Position numbers and translations under genes: made by a program. From positions 1,860,001 to 1,924,000 of the forward strand of contig NZ_AP025465.1 of the NCBI RefSeq assembly GCF_024347355.1: a stretch of DNA of 64,000 nt. The letters are read 5' to 3'. This document shows, one piece after another, positions 45,553 through 53,764 of the stretch. Position 1 is the stretch's first letter. The number at the start of each line of letters is the position of its first letter. This stretch comes from Vibrio chagasii (GTDB taxonomy: Bacteria; Pseudomonadota; Gammaproteobacteria; Enterobacterales; Vibrionaceae). The notes under the pieces were generated by a model. The model did not search any database. It saw only the letters and a list, made by a program, of their open reading frames with translations, and was not told where the DNA came from.

Positions 45553-45958
45553 GTACCTAAATTTTCTTGTTCACGCTGCTTAGGATTTCGGCATACTTTT
45601 ATACGGTCCACTACCTCTTCTACTTCAATCACATATGGTTTCGTTAATGGCGAATTACAGTCGTCAAACAATAAGCTACGGTGCAATTCTCACACAGATA
45701 TTCATTCATGGTTTATCCCTGTCCATTGAGATGGTCTAATCAAAGAATGACAACAGACCGCATGTTCACCCTAGAACACCGCTATTATGCTGTTTATCAA
45801 CCCTATAAATACGCGTGCAAAGTCACCAAATATTCAATTAATCACATATTAAAAACATTTTGCGGCTCTAATCACGAATAACTTGGTAATAGTGTGAAAA
45901 CGGTTATGAACCATTCTGCAAAACTGATTAACAGAAGAAATAAGCCATCTGGAACGAA

Positions 45959-45992
45959 AAACGCCCAGACCATTTTCATGATGTGGGCGTTT
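45959..45992 (-). terminator. Terminator of the coiled-coil protein gene
   Basis: Perfect 9-bp stem AAACGCCCA/TGGGCGTTT with T-run on the minus strand, 42 bp past the stop codon at 46034. Confidence 0.85.
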
Positions 45993-46033
45993 GAATTGCT
46001 ACTGCTAAAGACGAATGAATTAAAGGTTTGAGC

Positions 46034-46768
46034 TTATAAACCCATCTCTTCAGTTAGGGCTTTGATTTGCTCAAGATCCATGGTGTGAACTTCGATCATT
46101 TGTCTGATGTCGCTGAGACGTGAGTTCGCGTTATCTTGCTTCTCACAAGCGTCAGACTTCGCGTCCCAAGACGTACCATCTAAGAAAACATCACACGCTT
46201 TCTTCAATGATCCTAAGTTCTGCTCAATGGTATCTCTTTCTTTCTCAAGCTTTTCTAGCTCTTGAGATATTTGTAATTCTTTGCGGAAAAGCTCGCGAGA
46301 ACGTTCAAACAAAGTCGACTGCATATCTGCCTGACGGTTTAGCTTCTGGTTATCTTGCTCTGTTTTATCTAATGTCTGTTTCTGCTCGTTTAACTGCTGC
46401 TCTAATGAGTAATTTGCTTTCTCTAACACGGCAGATTGCTTAGCAAGATCTTGAAGTTCTTTTTGATGCGCTTCTGCTTGCTCGGCCAAAGCCGCTTCAA
46501 CCTTAGCATCAATTGCAGTATCAACTTCCACAACTTTCGCTTCAACAGAAGACACCAACTGTGTTTTGCTTTCACTCAATTCTTGATAACGAGCTTCGAG
46601 TACCTGATAAGTGGATTCCCACTTGGAAGCTGTCACTGTAGAACCAATCAAGCCACCAAGAGCCAAACCAATAACGGCAGCGATACCGATATAGAGCTGA
46701 CTGCGCTTATCGCGTTCTTCAATAACAACCACTTCATCTTGTTCGCTTTGTCCAGGTTGCTGGTTCAC
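46034..46768 (-). CDS. Single-pass membrane protein with long coiled coil
   Basis: This 244-residue protein has an acidic cytoplasmic N-terminus, one glycine-rich membrane helix (about 24-46, IGIAAVIGLALGGLIGSTV) and a long coiled coil (about 50-185, rich in Glu, Gln, Lys and Leu). A C-terminal part holds two Cys (about 192 and 208) that could form a disulfide if periplasmic. Similar Vibrio proteins are often labelled chromosome-partitioning-like because of the coiled coil, but no ParA motif is present. Function unknown; an envelope-spanning or scaffold role is possible. Confidence 0.8.
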   Translation of the reverse strand: MNQQPGQSEQDEVVVIEERDKRSQLYIGIAAVIGLALGGLIGSTVTASKWESTYQVLEARYQELSESKTQLVSSVEAKVVEVDTAIDAKVEAALAEQAEAHQKELQDLAKQSAVLEKANYSLEQQLNEQKQTLDKTEQDNQKLNRQADMQSTLFERSRELFRKELQISQELEKLEKERDTIEQNLGSLKKACDVFLDGTSWDAKSDACEKQDNANSRLSDIRQMIEVHTMDLEQIKALTEEMGL

Positions 46769-46921
46769 TAGCGGGTACTCCCAAAAATATGTTTAACGTT
46801 ACGCGGTCACTGGCACTAATACCAATACTGATTTTATTTTGTAGGTTCAGTTAAACCTATCGCTCAAATCACAAGTACTTGAGCTTTAGTAACACGTTCA
46901 TCCCATCTGCTCACAGACGGT

Positions 46922-47080
46922 TTAACGAGTTAATTCCGAAATCATTAGGCTGGCAGTATACAAAAGGAAGCTACTAACGATAACTATCACCACCCATTTT
47001 TGTACTTTTTCGCTTGTCCTATAACGAAACAGTATAAATGCCAACGCCAATAAAAAAACAATCGCTATTAGTCGAGTCAT
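46922..47080 (-). CDS. Small membrane protein (52 aa)
   Basis: The ATG at 47080 has a perfect AGGAGG site five bases upstream, which decides the start; the frame open to 47152 would add 24 unlikely residues. The product has two hydrophobic helices (about 3-18 and 28-47) separated by a basic loop (RYRTSEKVQKW). No family recognised. Confidence 0.75.
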   Translation of the reverse strand: MTRLIAIVFLLALAFILFRYRTSEKVQKWVVIVIVSSFLLYTASLMISELTR

Positions 47081-47261
47081 AACTCCTCCTTGTTTCTCTA
47101 TTTTATACCATTTAAATAAGCAAGTTACGTCAGAGTCGCGTTGTTTGATCATTTAGTTGAACAACATTTGCTCAAACAGATATTTTGTAGCTGACATCAC
47201 AATTTATATGATCTAGGATACGCCTACAGATTACCTGATAAGTCAGGTAATTGTTCCAATG
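47081..47261. other. Divergent promoter region before the riboswitch
   Basis: Contains the promoters of the 52-aa gene and of the riboswitch transcript, and a perfect 8-bp hairpin TTACCTGA/TCAGGTAA (about 47231-47250) directly upstream of the aptamers. Confidence 0.4.
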
Positions 47262-47500
47262 AAGACTGCAGGAGAGTGGTTTTTAACTAAATATTAAAAT
47301 TTAGTTAGATTGACCCGCCGAAGAAGTAAATCTTTCAGGTGCTTTATGCTGGAGAAATCCAGAAAAGTGAGGACTGTCGTTGGAGGAACCTCTGGAGAGA
47401 ACCGTTCAATCGGTCGCCGAAGGAGCAAGCTTAGTGCCCGTTACTTATCTGTAAGTGATTCGCTAAGTGAAACTCTCAGGCAAAAGGACAGAGGAGTGGA
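47262..47500 (+). promoter_or_regulatory. Tandem glycine riboswitch
   Basis: Two glycine aptamers in series. Aptamer 1 contains GGAGAG (47271), CCGCCGAAGAAGTAAA (47316 on), TTTCAGGTGC and the AGGACTGTC-type return arm. Aptamer 2 contains CCTCTGGAGAGAACCG (47389 on), TCGCCGAAGGAGCAAGC (47414 on) and CTCTCAGGCAAAAGGAC (47474 on). These core elements and the short linker match the VCI-II riboswitch of Vibrio cholerae, also found upstream of an alanine/glycine symporter gene. The expression platform lies in 47501-47630, where the symporter ribosome binding site AAGGGGAA is located. Glycine binding probably changes symporter expression; the sign of the effect cannot be read from the sequence alone. 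Confidence 0.96.
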
Positions 47501-47630
47501 AAGCAACAAGCCTTAATTAACAAAAGAATTCTATCTAGAAATCCGTATGTATTAAGTGGTGCTACCGATCCCTGCGATCTGCACTGCCTTCCCTCTTCTC
47601 CTTAAATTTTTAATTTATTAAGGGGAATCT

Positions 47631-49001
47631 ATGAACCACCTACAAGCTACACTACAAACCATCAACCAATTCGTTTGGGGACCACCGCTGCTTATTCTGC
47701 TAGTGGGTACAGGTATCTACTTTACTTTTCGCTTAGGCTTACTCCAGTTTAGACACCTCCCAACCGCGCTAAAAATGGTGTTTAGCAAAGACAAATCCGG
47801 TACGGGTGACGTATCCAGTTTTGCCGCTTTGTGTACCGCGCTTTCAGCAACTATTGGTACAGGTAACATTGTTGGCGTAGCGACCGCGATCAAGATTGGC
47901 GGCCCTGGTGCCCTATTTTGGATGTGGCTTGCCGCGTTATTTGGCATGGCGACTAAATACGCTGAATGTCTACTAGCCGTAAAATACCGCAGAACCGATA
48001 GCAATGGTGAAATGGTTGGCGGCCCAATGTACTACCTGCAATACGGAGTGGGCTCAAAAATCTTGGCGGTAATGTTCGCTGTATTCGCTTTAGGCGTTGC
48101 CTGTTTCGGTATTGGTACCTTCCCACAAGTTAACGCGATCTTAGACGCTACTGAAATCTCATTTGGCGCTCCACGTGAAATGTCGGCAATCGTTTTAACA
48201 ATATTGGTGGCAGTGGTAACGCTTGGTGGTATTCAATCTATCGCTAAGGTTGCAGGAAAAGTGGTTCCGACCATGGCGGTGATGTACATCGTTGCGTGTT
48301 TGAGCGTTCTGGTTTCAAATGCAGACCAACTACTGAATGCCATTACCCTTGTTGTTACCTCTGCGTTTAGCAACACAGCAGCAACAGGCGGTTTCTTTGG
48401 TGCGAGTATCATGCTTGCTATTCAATCGGGTATTGCTCGTGGTGTATTCTCTAATGAATCTGGTCTAGGTAGCGCACCCATGGCTGCGGCGGCTGCAAAA
48501 ACAGATTCATGTGTGAAGCAAGGTCTGGTCTCTATGACAGGTACCTTCTTCGACACCATCATTATTTGTACGATGACAGGTTTGGCGCTTATCTTAACCG
48601 GTGCTTGGCAGACTGACCTTTCTGGTGCTGCAATGACCACTCATGCATTTGCTATTGGTCTGAATGCAGACACGCTCGGCCCTATGCTGGTTTCTGTTGG
48701 TCTAATCTTCTTTGCGTTTACTACGATTTTAGGTTGGAACTACTACGGCGAGCGCTGTGTTGTTTTCTTGCTAGGTACTAAAGCAGTCCTACCTTACAAG
48801 ATTATCTTCATTGCGTTGGTGGCTTCTGGTGCATTCTTGAAGCTCGACATGATCTGGATAATGGCAGATATCGTGAACGGTCTGATGGCAATTCCAAACC
48901 TAATCGGCCTTATCTTGCTACGCCACGTCGTTATCGAAGAAACTAAGCTGTTTTTCAAACCATTATCTTCTTCTAGTGATTATAAAACTGTAAAAGCCTA
49001 A
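47631..49001 (+). CDS. Sodium:alanine/glycine symporter (AGCS family), copy 2, riboswitch-controlled
   Basis: This 456-residue Na+/amino-acid symporter has the AGCS signatures ALSATIGTGNIVGVATAIKI, GGPGALFWMWLAALFGMATK, GGPMYYLQYGVG and IARGVFSNESGLGSAPMAAAA. Length and topology are typical. It is preceded by a tandem glycine riboswitch and AAGGGGAATCT before the ATG. The riboswitch makes glycine the likely physiological ligand, though alanine transport is common in the family. A strong terminator follows. Confidence 0.95.
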   Translation: MNHLQATLQTINQFVWGPPLLILLVGTGIYFTFRLGLLQFRHLPTALKMVFSKDKSGTGDVSSFAALCTALSATIGTGNIVGVATAIKIGGPGALFWMWLAALFGMATKYAECLLAVKYRRTDSNGEMVGGPMYYLQYGVGSKILAVMFAVFALGVACFGIGTFPQVNAILDATEISFGAPREMSAIVLTILVAVVTLGGIQSIAKVAGKVVPTMAVMYIVACLSVLVSNADQLLNAITLVVTSAFSNTAATGGFFGASIMLAIQSGIARGVFSNESGLGSAPMAAAAAKTDSCVKQGLVSMTGTFFDTIIICTMTGLALILTGAWQTDLSGAAMTTHAFAIGLNADTLGPMLVSVGLIFFAFTTILGWNYYGERCVVFLLGTKAVLPYKIIFIALVASGAFLKLDMIWIMADIVNGLMAIPNLIGLILLRHVVIEETKLFFKPLSSSSDYKTVKA

Positions 49002-49028
49002 TCGAGATAAATTGCAAAATAAAAGCCA

Positions 49029-49056
49029 AAGCCCACAATCAAATGTGGGCTTTTTA
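49029..49056 (+). terminator. Terminator of AGCS copy 2
   Basis: Perfect 10-bp stem AAAGCCCACA/TGTGGGCTTT followed by more T residues. Confidence 0.9.
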
Positions 49057-49316
49057 TTACCTAAGTAAATAAAAAATTTAATTAACTAAAAGATTACTTA
49101 AAACAATTACCCCAAATATTACAAGACTTTTTAAATAGCAACTTGCACTAATAAAGCGAAAGCTTAATTAGTTATTACTTACGTTAAATATTATGTATTT
49201 TCAAGAAACCAAAAAAATTCAAGAAAAAGCAACATGTGGCTTTTATTCATATATAAGTCAGTTTATAGTCGCTAACATTGTTGAGATAATTATAATAAAA
49301 ATAAAACGTTGGCTAT
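49057..49316. other. AT-rich upstream region of the second ToxR-like gene
   Basis: Very AT-rich, gene-free, with A- and T-tracts that could be bound by H-NS. The promoter must be here; no clear ribosome binding site precedes the ATG. Confidence 0.4.
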
Positions 49317-50117
49317 ATGATCAAATTTGACCCTATAACAAATCGTATTTATAACGACGATCGTTCCATTAAAATTGGATATCGAGAAACACGAGTCTTA
49401 GAGCTTCTTCTTAAACACGCGCCCGATATTGTGAGTAAGCAAGATATTATTAACTACGCTTGGGGTAACGAATTCATAGGGGATACTTCTCTCGCGAAAA
49501 GTATCAGCTTGCTGCGCCAAAAGTTCGTTAAGCTTGGGACCAAAGATTCACCAATAGTGACAGTTCCAAAGGTCGGTTACCGCCTCATAGACCATTGTGT
49601 TTGTATCGAATCTACTGTGGACGATACAAGCATTACTGCGCCTGAAGATACAACTCCGCCGTTGCCTTTACCTGACAGCGAAGTTAAGGCGACCTCAGGC
49701 GAAAAACACAACGGAACCCAAGCATTGTCCGTCTATCGTAAAATTGCCTATTCAAAGAATCTTGTGTGCTATTTTACTGCTAGCGTGCTGCTAGCAGCAT
49801 CAATCGCGTTGGCATTCAGTAAGTTTCACGACAAGAGTCTCCATGAAGTAAAACCATCAGACCGGCTGACCGAGTATTGGATAGGCCAACTACAAATATT
49901 TCAAGACCCACAAATGACCCTAACTCCCGAGTTGAAAAGGCTTCTTAACAAGTACCAATGTGACTGTATCGCTTATATCAGCGAAGAACCTGGTTATTCT
50001 GAACTTGCGATACTCAATAAGGTAACTCGCAAATCAGTGAACATTTTTTACAACCCATCACAACTGGACAAAGCCAGTAAAGAGATTGAGCTATTCCTAG
50101 GAAGGGGGTCATTATGA
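49317..50117 (+). CDS. ToxR/VtrA-like transmembrane transcriptional regulator
   Basis: This 266-residue protein has an N-terminal OmpR/ToxR-type winged helix (about 6-92; GYRETRVLELLLKHAPDIVS, SLAKSISLLRQKFVKLG, IVTVPKVGYRLID). A proline-rich linker (about 100-140), a membrane helix (about 148-168) and a periplasmic domain of about 98 residues containing a CxC pair (215-217, QCDC) follow. No receiver domain. It overlaps the next gene by 4 bp. Such proteins read periplasmic signals (bile acids in the case of VtrA/VtrC) and activate virulence genes from the membrane. The gene lies in front of aerolysin on the same strand, making the toxin its most obvious candidate target. Inference. Confidence 0.87.
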   Translation: MIKFDPITNRIYNDDRSIKIGYRETRVLELLLKHAPDIVSKQDIINYAWGNEFIGDTSLAKSISLLRQKFVKLGTKDSPIVTVPKVGYRLIDHCVCIESTVDDTSITAPEDTTPPLPLPDSEVKATSGEKHNGTQALSVYRKIAYSKNLVCYFTASVLLAASIALAFSKFHDKSLHEVKPSDRLTEYWIGQLQIFQDPQMTLTPELKRLLNKYQCDCIAYISEEPGYSELAILNKVTRKSVNIFYNPSQLDKASKEIELFLGRGSL

Positions 50118-50575
50118 TGCCGTTTGTTGCTGTCTTCTCCGCACTAATCCTATTGGCAGGGGTGTGGAGTATTCCTGATTCTCACAAACTTGAAGATCAC
50201 AGTTACCAGCATAGTATGATCGATTTGCTCTCTGAAGATAACGTATTACGAAGCGATGGATTCACAAAAATTAGGGATAACAAAGTTCTGCATATCGTCT
50301 CAATTCAAGACGATAAAATACCAAACCCTATCGTTCTTCGATTTCAAGGAAATGCGGGACACTCTACATCATTTAATTTTGCCATTGCTGGCACTATAGA
50401 CCTACTGTCGGTACAGAAAATAAACGAGGCAATGAACGACAATGTGTTATCACCATACCTTTTGTTGAACAATGATCCACTAACGTTGAATATTGATATT
50501 TTGAGTGCGAATGAAGCATTTGCCATTATTCGGAGTTGTAATACAGGTCGTACTCAGCTGTTAGCTAAACGCTAA
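50114..50575 (+). CDS. Small membrane partner of the ToxR-like regulator (VtrC/ToxS-like position)
   Basis: This 153-residue protein has an N-terminal membrane helix (about 2-19) that leaves almost all of it in the periplasm, with one Cys near the end. Translation starts at ATGATG overlapping the regulator stop codon, so both are made together. Size, topology and coupling fit VtrC/ToxS/TcpH-type partners. Beta-rich segments (VLHIVSIQDDKIPNPIVLRF, STSFNFAIAGTIDLL) would suit a lipocalin-like half barrel as in VtrC, but this is only a pattern judgement. Confidence 0.72.
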   Translation: MMPFVAVFSALILLAGVWSIPDSHKLEDHSYQHSMIDLLSEDNVLRSDGFTKIRDNKVLHIVSIQDDKIPNPIVLRFQGNAGHSTSFNFAIAGTIDLLSVQKINEAMNDNVLSPYLLLNNDPLTLNIDILSANEAFAIIRSCNTGRTQLLAKR

Positions 50576-51235
50576 ATTACCTCCTTAACGAGTAATAAAC
50601 TCCCTTCAAAGTTATATTATTTAAGATGGATTTCGACTCAGTTCGAAATCCATCTCTTTCCTTTAATCTATTATTTATCTTATTTTTCATTCTCAAAACT
50701 AATAATTCTCATAATTGAAACACCCCTTATCTATTCCATATATCGTCACTTCATAATAAGAACTAACGAAACAATTGAAGTAAGATCCCATTCTTAGTTC
50801 CAAATAGCCTCATAAGTACGAAGTAGTACTATTCACAAGTAATTTTTTTGAAAATAATAATCGATTAAATAGAGCTTATCGTTAATTCTCATCTCACATC
50901 CCAGCCTGACATTGCCAGCAACAGTAATTACTTGGTAATCCACGGAAAACCAAAGAAGCATTTTCAACCTCAAATCCACATTGACGTTAGTCGAATCTTA
51001 AGAAATCTTCATTTTTCTAAATTCATTTTGAAGTGAGCCAACAAAATTCATATTCGTTGCACAAATTTTCATCAATAGACATAATTATCAATTTAAATAA
51101 CTGATTTTAATTCAAAAGAAAATTCAAGTATTTTTACTATAGTTACTTCTATCAGTATGGAAAAGTGAAATGGTCCTGCATCAGCAAGATATAAAAAGCG
51201 TTACCAATATAAAAATGAAAATGAGGGAATTGTTT
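50576..51235. other. Long AT-rich upstream region of aerolysin
   Basis: This 660-bp region starts with a strong hairpin (50625) and is otherwise AT-rich and gene-free. It should hold the aerolysin promoter and binding sites of its regulator. GGAAAAGTGAAATG at 51161-51172 offers an upstream start that I do not favour. Confidence 0.5.
50625..50660 (+). terminator. Terminator-like hairpin after the regulator pair
   Basis: Perfect 12-bp stem GATGGATTTCGA/TCGAAATCCATC with a 6-nt loop, followed by TCTTTCCTTT. It probably separates the regulator and toxin transcripts. Confidence 0.75.
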
Positions 51236-52717
51236 GTGATTAGTAAAAATAAAAGTATCTTGGCAGCAGCAGTGTTGTCTGTACTGTCGACCGGAGTAAA
51301 CGCGAAAGTATACCCAGATCAAATCGTGCGTGACAATTTAGGTGAAGATGTCTGTCGCACAGATTATCGCCCTTTAGATCACTATGAAGCTCAAGAGCAC
51401 AGAGACTTTCTTATGCAGCAAATGGGGAAATGGGATATTGTTGGCTTGGAAGGCAACTGGGTTATTATGGGACCGGGTTACCATGGTGAGGTTAAACAGA
51501 CTGGTCCGAACAATATAACCTTCTGTTACCCAATTAACGAACAATCAGAAATTCCATCCTACTCCGCTGTTGCCATAGAAGAAGGCGATGAAATTGATGT
51601 TGAGTATAGCTTAACCCATGCTCAAGATGAGTTTGTCCGTCCGCTAAGTTACTTAGCGCATTACCTCGGTTATGCTTGGGTTGGCGGGAATAGCGGCCAA
51701 TATGTCGGCGAGGATATGATCACAAGCCGTGTCGGTGACCATTGGGTTATTGAAGGAAACAACAACGGTTCTTGTGATGGTTACCGATGTAACGAAAAAA
51801 CAAAAATCATTGTTGATAACTTTGCCTTCAATATGTCAGATGAGGACTTCACGCACGGTGAAGTTAATGAGTCAGAAAAGGAACTCGTAAAGACCGTTTG
51901 GCAAACGGTTGAAAACAATACCGATACTGAGCAATCATATACGGTCACCCTAAAAGTAATGGAGTCGCAAACTTGGTCAAAAACAAACGATTACGGCTTT
52001 TCAGAAAGCGTTTCCGTTGAGAATCAGTTCAAGTGGCCTTTAGTTGGTGAGACCAAAGTCAATATCAAGCTTGAAGCGAACCAAAGCTTCGGTGAGCAGA
52101 ATGGTGGATCTTCTTCAGTAGAAGTATGGCAACAAGCTCATCCAGTTGTTCCTCCTCACTCCAAAGTTCAAGTTAAAATCGATCTGTGGCGCTCATCTAT
52201 CTCATACCCTTACCAATTCAACGCTGATATTGCTTATGATGTTGAATTCTATGGCTTCCTTCGTACTGATGATAATGCATGGCACTCTCACCCACATGAC
52301 CGACCATACAAGTCTCACACATTCACAATGGGCCGACCAAGCGAAAACTCTGCTAACATTCCTTACCAGTGGGATCACCGCTACATTCCGGGCGAAGTAA
52401 ATTGGTGGGACTGGAGTTGGGCTATTCAACACTGGAGCCTGGGGAGCATGCAATACGCAACAGGTGCTAGCTTACGTCCATTCCACTCTTTCGTATCTGG
52501 TAATTTTTTTGCAGATTCTTCATACTCTGGTGAGATCGTTTACGGTAAACCTATTCCAATCGATGATGATACTCTAAGCGCACGAAGCAGTATTGAAGGC
52601 GATAAAGTGACAACTACAGACCTTGGACCCCTTCAAGTAACGACCAACTTTGATGCCGATGAACTGAGTGATCTAGGCTTTGAAGGTGCTGAGTTAGACA
52701 TTCGTTTAGATGACTAA
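51236..52717 (+). CDS. Aerolysin, pore-forming toxin precursor
   Basis: A full-length aerolysin, secreted as a protoxin that binds GPI-anchored receptors, is cleaved, and forms heptameric beta-barrel pores. The GTG at 51236, with GAGGG 8 bp upstream, gives a 23-residue signal peptide (ending TGVNA before KVYPDQ) and 493 residues, the same length as Aeromonas preproaerolysin. Recognised family stretches: DYRPLDHYEAQ, WVIMGPGYHGEVKQ, SYLAHYLGYAWVGGN, SQYVGEDM-like GQYVGEDM, NNNGSCDGYRCNEKT, FKWPLVGETKVNI, YQWDHRYIPGEVNWWDWSW. The activation region near the C-terminus carries a single Arg (TLSARSSIEGDK) instead of the multibasic Aeromonas site. Two structured hairpins follow. A ToxR-like pair lies directly upstream. 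Confidence 0.96.
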   Translation: MISKNKSILAAAVLSVLSTGVNAKVYPDQIVRDNLGEDVCRTDYRPLDHYEAQEHRDFLMQQMGKWDIVGLEGNWVIMGPGYHGEVKQTGPNNITFCYPINEQSEIPSYSAVAIEEGDEIDVEYSLTHAQDEFVRPLSYLAHYLGYAWVGGNSGQYVGEDMITSRVGDHWVIEGNNNGSCDGYRCNEKTKIIVDNFAFNMSDEDFTHGEVNESEKELVKTVWQTVENNTDTEQSYTVTLKVMESQTWSKTNDYGFSESVSVENQFKWPLVGETKVNIKLEANQSFGEQNGGSSSVEVWQQAHPVVPPHSKVQVKIDLWRSSISYPYQFNADIAYDVEFYGFLRTDDNAWHSHPHDRPYKSHTFTMGRPSENSANIPYQWDHRYIPGEVNWWDWSWAIQHWSLGSMQYATGASLRPFHSFVSGNFFADSSYSGEIVYGKPIPIDDDTLSARSSIEGDKVTTTDLGPLQVTTNFDADELSDLGFEGAELDIRLDD

Positions 52718-52731
52718 TACAGTCAATCTAT

Positions 52732-52761
52732 ATACACGGTAATAGGACACTTACCGTGTAT
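52732..52761 (+). other. Perfect hairpin directly after aerolysin
   Basis: 11-bp stem ATACACGGTAA/TTACCGTGTAT with an 8-nt loop and no T-run; likely a 3' stabiliser of the toxin message. Confidence 0.6.
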
Positions 52762-52767
52762 GACGAC

Positions 52768-52818
52768 AAAGCCCACGCTAATTTGGTAACAAGAACCTAG
52801 CGAGGGCTTTATTTTTTT
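52768..52818. terminator. Bidirectional terminator, aerolysin and lysE-type gene
   Basis: Interrupted 12-bp stem (AAAGCCC and CGCTA paired with TAGCG and GGGCTTT) followed by a long T-run on the plus strand. Confidence 0.85.
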
Positions 52819-52834
52819 CACAATGAGACAGAAA

Positions 52835-53470
52835 CTAAGCCTGCTTTTCCATCAGAAGTTTGACGCCTAACCCCACCAATACCATACCGGTTACCCCTTC
52901 CATCCACTTCATAAAGCTTGCGTTCTTTAGTAGATTTTTAGCTGAATTTAATGCCCCCGCTAAACCGCATTGCCAAAGCATAGCGATGATAAAGTGAACC
53001 GAAGCCATCAGCATAGACTGCAATAACGGCGAGCCTTCAGGATTAACAAATTGAGGTAAAAACGCCAAATAGAAGACTGCGGTCTTTGGATTTAAAACGT
53101 TAGACAAAAAGCCTTCTCCTAGCGATCGTTTGGCACTGTAGGCTTGTTGAGTTTGCTCGCCTACTTTCAACCCACCACCGTTTTTCATCAATGTACGTAA
53201 GCTACTTAAACCAAGCCAGATTAAGTAAACAGCACCCACCATTTTTACAGCTTGAAATAGCTCTGCTGATTGAGCAAGAATCGCAAAAATGCCGACTGCA
53301 GAGAAAAAGGCGTGTACATATAACCCAGCACAGATACCGAAGCTTGTCATACAGCCGTCAGCTAAGCCAGAGCGACTGGTGTTGCGAATCACCAATGCTG
53401 TATCCAAGCCAGGCGTTAACGTTAAAATAGTGATGGCAATCAGAAATGCCTCAAAGTTCAAAATATCCAT
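52835..53470 (-). CDS. LysE/RhtB-family amino acid exporter
   Basis: This 211-residue inner membrane protein of the LysE/RhtB family exports amino acids or derivatives. Visible marks: the N-terminal TPGLDTALVIRNTSRSG motif, GVFSAVGIFAI-type second helix (HAFFSAVGIFAILAQSA), KMVGAVYLIWLGLSSLR and FLSNVLNPKTAVFYLAFLPQF. About six helices. The substrate is not predictable; homoserine, threonine, leucine and lysine are known for relatives. Convergent to aerolysin; single gene. Confidence 0.92.
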   Translation of the reverse strand: MDILNFEAFLIAITILTLTPGLDTALVIRNTSRSGLADGCMTSFGICAGLYVHAFFSAVGIFAILAQSAELFQAVKMVGAVYLIWLGLSSLRTLMKNGGGLKVGEQTQQAYSAKRSLGEGFLSNVLNPKTAVFYLAFLPQFVNPEGSPLLQSMLMASVHFIIAMLWQCGLAGALNSAKNLLKNASFMKWMEGVTGMVLVGLGVKLLMEKQA

Positions 53471-53764
53471 ATCATTATCATCTTTGTTCAGCGTTCTATC
53501 ATCAATACCGCTTATCTACACATTTCGCAAGCAACAATTACCACCAGCTATACAAGTCACTGAATTTGTGCACAATGGTACAGTTTAATTTGTTAAAAAA
53601 TAGTAAATTCGAGCCACCGTATCGCTCGATACTATTATTGCTATATCTTCGACTGAGAAGTACAGCATTAGTCAAAGCGAAGCCGTAATAAAGCACATGA
53701 GAAATGAACCTTATCGATCTTCCGTGTTAAGGGCATTCAACGAAACCAAATTAAGAGTAGTCAA

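Larger units (their letters stand above)
45437..46033. other. Spacer with two terminators and no clear gene
   Basis: Apart from terminators at 45518 and 45959, nothing was recognised. Two short overlapping plus-strand frames (45538-45881) lack ribosome binding sites and ordinary codon use, and I do not call them genes. Confidence 0.45.

Noticed and set aside
45538..45881. Two overlapping short plus-strand frames
   Set aside because: They begin inside or next to a terminator, have no ribosome binding site and mutually overlap in different frames.
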